Position numbers and translations under genes: made by a program
Shown here: positions 57,585 to 64,000 of the stretch, piece by piece
How positions within the stretch are numbered: the first letter of the stretch is position 1
How the letters are laid out: each line of letters begins with the position of its first letter
Assembly (NCBI GenBank): GCA_018287875.1
Contig: JAGVVL010000001.1
Location: forward strand, 2,480,001 to 2,544,000
From: Nigrospora sphaerica
Taxonomy: Eukaryota; Ascomycota; Sordariomycetes; Amphisphaeriales; Apiosporaceae
Length of the DNA stretch: 64,000 nt
Direction: 5' to 3'
The notes under the pieces: generated by a model
Told to the model about the DNA's origin: nothing
Database searches by the model: none
What the model saw: only the letters and a program-made list of their open reading frames with translations

Positions 57585-58624
57585 ATGAGCGGCCCCGGAG
57601 CTGGTTTCGAGTACCCCCCCCGGGAGGTGTCCTGGCTGAAGCGAGATGCTCTCCTCTTCGCGGCCAGCATTGGCTGCAAGTCGGACGAGCTCCAGTTCCT
57701 CTACGTAAGTCGGCCGGTTGCCAATGGCGTTGTGTGTGCCAGCTGACGGTTGGCAGGAATTGGATCCCAACTTCGCTGTTTTCCCTACCTACCCGGTCAT
57801 TCTCCGTAAGCGGCCCCTCGGTAATCGGACCTCGGCGAAGCAGCGCAGCTAACGCGTCGGCAGCCTTCAAGTACGACTCGCAGGAGGTCATCGACTTCTA
57901 CGGCGCCCAGAAGGCCATCCAGATCCCCGGCGTCCCCGAGTTCGACTCGCGGCGCGTGGTCGACGGCCAGCGCCTCATCCAGTTCCTGAAGCCCCTCCCT
58001 CCCACGTCGGCCGGCCGGAAGTTCGAGATCCGCAGCAAGGTGCTGGGCGTGTACGACAAGGGACGGCCGGGCACCGTCGTTGAGACGCAGCAGGACCTCG
58101 TCGAGGTCAGCTCGGGCGAGGTGTACTCGCGCGCCGTCGGCAGCGCCTTCTACGTGGCGCAGGGCAACTGGGGCGGCCCCAAGGGCCCCGCGACCGAGAA
58201 CTTCCCGCCGCCCAAGGGCAAGCAGCCCGACGTCGTCTTTGAGGACCAGACGACGCAGGAGACGGCACTGCTGTACCGCCTGAACGGCGACTACAACCCT
58301 CTGCACGCGCACCCCGAGCCCGGCAAGAAGATGGGCTTCGGCGGCGTCATCATCCACGGGCTCTACTCGTACAACTCGACGGCGCACGGCCTGCTGAGGA
58401 AGCTCGGCGGTAGCGATCCCAAGAACATCAAGGAGTTCCAGGCCCGTTTCGCCAGCCCTGTGAAGCCGGGCGACAAGCTCGTGACGCAGGCCTGGAGGAC
58501 GGGCGAGATGAAGGGCGAGTGGGAAGAGATCCGCTTTGTGACGAGCGTCGAGGGCGGCAAGGTTTGCCTGTCCAACGGTCGCGCCCTGATGAAGGTTGTG
58601 GGCGAGGCCAAGAGCAAGCTCTAG
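57585..58624 (+). CDS. Peroxisomal MaoC-type enoyl-CoA hydratase 2, ends in SKL
   Basis: Stand-alone 2-enoyl-CoA hydratase 2 (hot-dog fold), hydrating trans-2-enoyl-CoA to the (3R)-hydroxyacyl-CoA as the hydratase part of fungal Fox2 does. Exons are 57585-57704, 57757-57805 and 57864-58624 (introns 52 and 58 bp), giving 309 residues. The hydratase-2 motif is YRLNGDYNPLHAHPE (Asp199, Asn201, His204), followed by GFGGVIIHGL. The N-terminal hot-dog half (residues about 1-150) is the acyl-chain-binding repeat. The C-terminus is KSKL, with SKL a perfect PTS1. The joins give QFLY-ELDPNF and VIL-PFKYDSQEV. It is divergent from the SRL-ending hydroxy-acid dehydrogenase. A role in peroxisomal fatty-acid breakdown is expected; the preferred chain length is unknown. 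Confidence 0.94.
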
Positions 58625-58890
58625 AGAAGGGAGCCAATCTAGCATTAGCGAGACCCGTAGCTGAACCTGCACTTGTTTTATCGTGGTCATTTGGTCGCCA
58701 TGCGGCGCGTGTGCTCTGCCTCATCCACGGTTCCCACTGCTTTTGGTGGGCGGTGGATGTGTCCAGTTGGAACGCATCGGCGTTAGGTTGGTGAAGCCGA
58801 CCGAAGTGGATAACGCTCTCTCGTGCAGTTGCGTGCACTGCAACCCACAGGGCCCGCCAACAACCCGGATGTTGCCCTGCGTAAACCACT

Positions 58891-58904
58891 TACCTAGGTA
58901 CCTA
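58891..58904. promoter_or_regulatory. Overlapping palindromes just before the TBCE start
   Basis: TACCTAGGTA (58891-58900) overlaps TAGGTACCTA (58895-58904), ending 8 bases before the ATG at 58913. The gap between hydratase stop and this gene is only 288 bp, so the element lies in the compact promoter or leader. Confidence 0.35.
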
Positions 58905-58912
58905 AAGTAGCC

Positions 58913-60788
58913 ATGGCAAGCACGCCGAAAGAAGGCGATCGGCTGTCCTACGATGGCGCCGTTTGTACCGTGCGCTACGTCGGCGAGGTCGTCGGCACGT
59001 CGGGCAGCTGGATTGGCGTGGAGTGGGACGACTCAACGCGTGGGAAGCACGACGGCTCTCACAAGGGACACCGGTATTTCACCTGCAAGTCTCCCTCTCT
59101 ACCCGCCCGCCGCTTGTCCGGACCGCCATGCTGAAGCCGTCGTGCAGGCCGATCGAAGGTGCCCACGGCCGCCTCGTTCGTGCGGCCCACGAGGACCGCC
59201 CAGGCAGCGCGGAGCTTCGTCGCGGCGCTGAAGGAGAAGTACACGTCCGAGATCTCGGCCTCGAGCGCGCAGATCCGCTTCTCGGGCAAGGTCGCCGAGG
59301 AGGTCGGCTTCGAAAAGATCCGCCGCAAGCAGGCCGACCTGGCCGAGCTGAAGCATGCCATCCTGGACGGCGCGCGCATCGCCTTTCCCTACGCCGAGGG
59401 CGACGAGCGCATCAGTACCACCTGCCCCAAGGTCATCGACTTGGAGCTCAGCCGGAACCTGTTCACCCGGATCGCCCCGGTCGTCGAAATCTGTTCGGAG
59501 CTGCCCGGCCTGAGGAGTTTGCGGTTGAAGTGAGACTACCCAACCCAACCCCCGCGAAGCTCTGCTGACCAGTCACAGCGGCAACCGATTTCAAGACGTG
59601 CTGCTTGACGAAGGCCTCGTGGGAGCGGAGAAGGTCTTTGCCAACGCGAAGGACTTGGCTCTCGAGGAGAATCTCTTGACCTGGGAGGAGATATGCCATG
59701 TGGCCACCAAGTTCCCCGTTTTGTCGACCCTATCTGTCGACCTGAACCAACTGACGTCTCTCCCACCCGTGCCGCTGCTGACGCTTTCGACCACTCTTAC
59801 GTCACTGAATCTCGAGTTCAACGATTTCACCAGTTTTACGGACATCGCGACTCTGTCCGAGCTGGAGTCTCTGCGGAACCTGCATCTCAAGGGAAATAAC
59901 ATCGGCAGCATCACAGCCAACATCGCAGACCCCCGCCCCGTCTTCCCCCCAAGCCTTCAGTTCCTCGACGTATCGTACAACAAAATCGCCACGTGGGACT
60001 TTATAGAAGATTTGCCCTCCGTCTTCCCGGGCCTGATCTCCCTGCGCTTCGCACACAACCCCATCTACGAAAACCCCGACCCAGAGTACTCGGCTCAGTC
60101 CAAGACGGTGGCCGAGGAGGCGTACATGATCGCCGTCGGACGCCTGGCCAACATCAAAGTGCTGAACTTTGGCAACATCACCAAAGACGACCGCCAGAAC
60201 GCCGAAATGTTCTACCTCGCCCGCATCGGGAAGCACCTGGCCGCGGTGCCGCCCAGTCAGGAGGCCGAGGTCCTCAAGAACCACAGGCGCTATGCCGAGC
60301 TGTGCGAGCTTTACGGGCCCCCGGTGGTCAACCGGACCAAAGACATCAACCCGGCCTTTCTGGAGGCGCGGTTGATCACGGTACGGTTTGTCCATCGTGC
60401 GAAGGACGGTGACGAGATGTTGGAGAGAAGCACCAAGATTCCCAAAAGTTTTGATATCTACCGGGTGAAGGGCATCGCAGGACAGCTGTTCGGGCAGAAG
60501 CCGCTGGGCTTACGCCTCGTCCTGGAGACAGGCGAGTGGGATCCCGTGGCCGGGTTCGACGATGAGGTAGACGACAGCAGCGACGAGGAGCTGGGGCCGG
60601 AAGACACGCTGCTTCCCGAGACCGCCCGTCCCGGCCTGGGCGAAGAAGAGGACAAAGAGCCGGCCTCGCAAACGGAGAGGAGGGTCGGGAAGTGGGTCAA
60701 GCGGGAGGTAGAGCTGCAAGACGGGCCACGGCAGCTAGGGTTTTGTGTTGATGGGTTGGAAGCCAGGATTAGGATAGAAATACGATAG
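58913..60788 (+). CDS. Tubulin-folding cofactor E (TBCE)
   Basis: Tubulin chaperone that captures alpha-tubulin and helps assemble or dissociate the alpha/beta dimer in the cytosol (Pac2/Alp21 family). Exons are 58913-59084, 59148-59529 and 59579-60788 (introns 63 and 49 bp), giving 587 residues. The N-terminal CAP-Gly domain (about 8-57) has GSWIGVEWDD and the GKHDG loop that binds the alpha-tubulin C-terminus. Leucine-rich repeats follow (LPGLRSLRLNGNRFQD, TLTSLNLEFNDF, LRNLHLKGNNI, LQFLDVSYNKI), then an acidic linker and a C-terminal ubiquitin-like domain (FDIYRVKGIAGQLFGQ...). The first intron has a GC donor (GCAAGT..GCAG); only this join gives FTC-RSKVPTAASFVRP in frame. The second restores LRLNGNRF. 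Confidence 0.92.
59085..59147 (+). other. GC-AG intron in the TBCE gene
   Basis: The donor is GCAAGT, the consensus of the rare GC class, and the acceptor is GTGCAG with a GCTGA branch-type site upstream. The available GT donors nearby leave phase 2, which does not fit an acceptor that restores the conserved SKVPTAASFVRP. The GC donor leaves phase 1 and fits exactly. Confidence 0.75.
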
Positions 60789-61876
60789 AAGCAGTCTCCC
60801 CTTTCGCATAGCGCACAGCGGGTGCGCGTGTCTGGCGGAGGGCGCCGCATGAGAGGTACAGAATCTCATACCAACTCTTCGGCCTCGCGGTTTTCAGCCC
60901 ATGGCGAGCTGACGACGCCTTCCATCCGAGGATAGACGATATGTTTTCTCCAAGTACCATTTGCATCACACACGCCCGCTCACGCCGTTTACGCGTTTTC
61001 AATTTCGGATTTACCGTGTGTCCAACCGGCCACGCATCCCGTTTCGGCAAACGTTTACCCACCGCCGCCACAGCCGCTCGTAGGGAAGCAAACGGCAAAC
61101 CCAAGGTTTGGCCGGAAACATCGTGACAGCAACCAGAAAACCACGACAGCGGCCGAAAAGCCAGGAGGGAAAACCGGGGGAACAAGGGGACACTGGAAAA
61201 GAATGGCTAAAGAGAAGCCACCGGCGCCGTGACAGCAAGCGCGGGATAATGGGGGCAGCGTGCGCGGCGAGGCCTGTGGCTCTCGTTAGATCAATGACGG
61301 CGTCGGGCGTCGCGGTGGCAAGAGGACGTGCAGCGCGGGAGATTGGGAGAGGGGGATGTCTTCATCATCGTGGGCCCGCGGTAACTCGTGAAAGAAGGCC
61401 GAGTCCGCCCCGATCCATTTCCCGGGGAAGCCAGTCCGAGGTGGGAACGTGTTACAAAAAGAGGCGGTTTGCCGCGCGACCGGCAGTCACCAAAACTCTC
61501 TCGGCTTCGAGCCGGGCTCCCGTTCTTCGGCTGGTTCCGGCTGGTCGGGCCTTTTGCTGGCTCTTTTCTTCTGGCCGAGCTGGATCTTCTTGCTCTGGGT
61601 TCCAACGGCTTGGGTATTCTAGCCCGTTCTTCCGGCCCGTTCTTCTCTGCTCCCTGGCTTGGCTGACAAGCTGACCAGCAAGCAACCTGGGCACTCCCGC
61701 GCTTACAACCGGAACTCGCCCCGGCCGCTTTTCTGGGTCACAAAAAGGCGATAAGGATAAGGAGCGACGGGTCAATGGCCCGCGATGAGACCGTTGCTCA
61801 TTACTTTTCTAGGGCTGCCGCAAAAATGCTGTTTGCGATGGTAACCGGCAAGTCATGAGTTCTCGCCTGCCAATCC
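60789..61876. other. Intergenic between TBCE and PP2C genes
   Basis: 1.1 kb, tandem orientation, with CCGAGG cores at 60926-60931 and 61436-61441. No gene is supported; open frames on both strands overlap and are compositional. Confidence 0.5.
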
Positions 61877-63298
61877 ATGCAAACCGTGCCGCCGGCCCCT
61901 CGTTTGACATTTCTTCGCTCGTCTCCCCCCGTCCCTAGCACTCCTGGTTCCCGTTGTGCGATCTATCCTCCTCCCCTGAGCCGAGCGAACGTCGAGACGC
62001 GGCGCTCCCCATCCCCAGCACCAATGGCCCCGACGTCATCACGGCTTCTGTCCCGTGCGAGGTTGTACACGCAGCGTAGGCCTCCCTCACCGCCCGCGCG
62101 CTCCTGCTTCGTCGCTCACCCGAAACTGCCAGCAGTCTGTAACCCGTACCAGCCGACGCCCCTGCGTCCTGGCGTCATTGCCGCCTTCTCGCTACACAGC
62201 CCCCGGTCCTTCTCTTCCCAGCCGCCGCTTCGTTCCCCAGACAACGCCGAGTCGCCGCCGACGCGCCGCTTCACGTACCACGCCGCCGCCTCCTTCTCGG
62301 GCAAGGGACGGCGGTTCGATCCCAGCACCAATGTTTTCCACTTCAACCCTCACCACCGGGTACAGCCTCAGGTCAAGCGGCCCAAGTCGAAGCGGCCGGC
62401 CAGCGGCCAGGACGCCTTCTTCATAGCCCGCGTGGGCGACACCAACTCGGTCGCCCTCGGCGTGGCCGACGGCGTGGGGGGCTGGGAGGAGAGCGGTGTC
62501 GACCCGGCCGACTTCTCGCACAGCTTCTGCGACTACATGGCACTCGCCGCCTACGACCACACCCTCGACGGCGCGCGCCCTCCCCTGACGGCCCGGACGC
62601 TGATGCAGGACGGTTACGACCAGGTCTGCGATGACAAGAGCATCCCCGCTGGGGGCAGCACCGCGTGCGTCACCATCCTGTCCCAGGACGGCGTCATGGA
62701 CGTTGCCAACCTGGGGGACTCGGGGTTTGTGCATTTGCGCCTGAACGCGGTCCACCACGCCTCGGAGGCCCAAACGCACGCCTTTAACACGCCGTACCAA
62801 TTGTCCGTCATCCCCGCCAGCATGCTGGCCCGCGCGGCTGCCTTCGGCGGCGCTCAGCTGTGCGACTACCCCAAGGACGCCGACGTGACGGCGCACCAGC
62901 TGAAACACGGCGATGTCCTGATATTCGCCACCGACGGCGTCTGGGACAACCTATTCAACCAGGACATCCTGAGGATCGCCAGCCGCCTAATGACGGGCAC
63001 GGGGGCGTGGAACTCGTCCGGGGGCGGCATCAGCGTGGCCGACGACCTGAGCCCCTTCACGCAAGGCGACGACTCGGCCCAGCTGCCCATCACGCTGCAG
63101 AGCGCCCTGGCGCTGGAGATCGCGGGAACGGCCAAGATGGCGAGCATGAACCAGCGGCTCGACGGCCCCTTTGCTAAGGAAGTACAGAAGTACTACCCGC
63201 AGGAGAACTGGCACGGCGGCAAGGTCGACGACATTTGCGTAGTGGCCGTCGTTGTGTCGGAGGACGGGAAAGCGCCGGCCGCCAAGGCCAAACTGTAG
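61877..63298 (+). CDS. PTC7: PP2C-type protein phosphatase, Ptc7/azr1-like, ends in AKL
   Basis: Metal-dependent Ser/Thr phosphatase of the Ptc7 branch; in yeast Ptc7 is mitochondrial and activates coenzyme Q synthesis by dephosphorylating Coq7. Single exon, 473 residues from the first ATG. An ATG at 62024 (giving MAPTSSRLLSRARLYTQRR) is an equally likely start. Either N-terminus is Arg/Ser/Pro-rich without acids, as in a mitochondrial presequence. The PP2C core has GQDAFFIA, GVADGVGGWEESG (metal-binding Asp), DPADFSHSFCDYM, GGSTACVTIL, VANLGDSGFV, FATDGVWDNLF and KVDDICVVAVVV. The C-terminus is KAKL, where AKL fits the PTS1 consensus [SAC][KRH][LM]. Dual mitochondrial and peroxisomal location is possible but unproven. 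Confidence 0.92.
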   Translation: MQTVPPAPRLTFLRSSPPVPSTPGSRCAIYPPPLSRANVETRRSPSPAPMAPTSSRLLSRARLYTQRRPPSPPARSCFVAHPKLPAVCNPYQPTPLRPGVIAAFSLHSPRSFSSQPPLRSPDNAESPPTRRFTYHAAASFSGKGRRFDPSTNVFHFNPHHRVQPQVKRPKSKRPASGQDAFFIARVGDTNSVALGVADGVGGWEESGVDPADFSHSFCDYMALAAYDHTLDGARPPLTARTLMQDGYDQVCDDKSIPAGGSTACVTILSQDGVMDVANLGDSGFVHLRLNAVHHASEAQTHAFNTPYQLSVIPASMLARAAAFGGAQLCDYPKDADVTAHQLKHGDVLIFATDGVWDNLFNQDILRIASRLMTGTGAWNSSGGGISVADDLSPFTQGDDSAQLPITLQSALALEIAGTAKMASMNQRLDGPFAKEVQKYYPQENWHGGKVDDICVVAVVVSEDGKAPAAKAKL

Positions 63299-64000
63299 TG
63301 CAACGGGGAATGATACCATGGGATAGATGATTTGTACGGAAAACCTTTGGGCATTGTTACGGCGTTGGACGGTCGAAGCATTACATAATCAGCAACACGC
63401 ATCCGGGGCAGCATTTGGAACGGGCATGATGGGTTGCGTAACAGCGAGGGCGGTAGTCAGGCCCGCACCTGTGGAGCGGCAAGACATATATCAATACGGA
63501 ACAGACAAGTAGTGAGCGCGACGATGGGGCTTTTCGTCCCCGGCTCACCAGAGACGCGTGACGTCGGGCCTACCACCACCGGCCGGAAAGCGCTGCGCTC
63601 GCCAGCACGTCGCTTTTCCGGCTACCGTATCAATGAACAGCACCCCCGTGGGGATTCGGATAGCGCCAGCCCGCCGGTCTCGCGTACGAACGCACCGGCC
63701 CGGGAGGGACGGACGCGCGCGTGCGAACTTGGGCCATGGCCAGCGCGTACGGAGGGAAGGCAAGCCCACCCGGCACACAATCCCGTCGGCCCCGGTAGAA
63801 CGACGGGGGCACAAGGGCCGCCGAGATCTGCAACGGCCGCGGGGGGCCTCTTCGCGTCCAGATACCCAATCATGCATACAACCCCCCGCTGCCCGCCGGG
63901 GGTTTCCCTGTGCGCTGGCCTTGCGGGAGCGGCACGAAATGAGCCGGGCGGGCGCGGAAAACCCGCCCTGGGGGCTCCCAGCCGCGGAGCTCCGTTGGGA
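63299..64000. other. 3' flank of the PP2C gene, right edge
   Basis: 700 bp to the window edge, GC-rich beyond 63530. No gene recognised; a gene may begin beyond the edge. Confidence 0.5.

Overview
The window is GC-rich genomic DNA of a filamentous ascomycete (Pezizomycotina, most likely Sordariomycetes; the genus cannot be read from the sequence). The grounds are short spliceosomal introns (mostly 49-135 bp, GT..AG with CTRAC-like branch sites), monocistronic genes on both strands separated by about 0.3-3 kb, and proteins whose closest recognisable families are fungal (SUN-family wall protein, Hos2, Yng2, Pex5, Fmp42, Ptc7). I find 17 protein-coding genes and no convincing tRNA, rRNA, transposon or virus. 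Gene models were spliced by hand; in every case the exon lengths add up to an intact reading frame.

Layout, left to right: SUN-family wall protein (+); succinate dehydrogenase iron-sulfur subunit (-) divergent from an Fmp42-like MFS carrier (+); class I histone deacetylase HOS2 (-) divergent from the ING/PHD protein YNG2 (+); UDP-glucose pyrophosphorylase (-); a GNAT acetyltransferase (-) divergent from a SET-MYND protein (+); REX1-type RNA exonuclease (+); the PTS1 receptor PEX5 (-); a two-RRM, probably mitochondrial RNA-binding protein (-); a bHLH-zipper transcription factor (-); a gene-free stretch of about 14 kb; a DUF3712-type membrane protein (-); a cytochrome-b5/FMN 2-hydroxy-acid dehydrogenase (-) divergent from a MaoC-type enoyl-CoA hydratase 2 (+); tubulin cofactor E (+); and a Ptc7-type PP2C phosphatase (+).

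The most coherent biological thread is peroxisomal. PEX5, the receptor for C-terminal SKL-type signals, lies in the same window as three proteins that end in such a signal: the hydratase (SKL), the hydroxy-acid dehydrogenase (SRL, with no mitochondrial presequence) and the PP2C (AKL, together with a mitochondrial-type N-terminus). The first two form a head-to-head pair whose shared promoter carries a perfect tandem CCTCGG, the core bound by the fungal fatty-acid regulators FarA/FarB; the PEX5 upstream region carries three copies of the same core. The chromatin pair HOS2/YNG2 also shares one divergent upstream region.

Unusual gene structures: the RRM gene has an intron that splits its start codon (AT|G), so the unspliced message reads ATG-TAA; cofactor E has a GC-AG intron; the SUN and DUF3712 genes each have an intron of 3n length without an in-frame stop. 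The large intergenic regions hold microsatellites, G-runs and short palindromic motifs, but no supportable gene.
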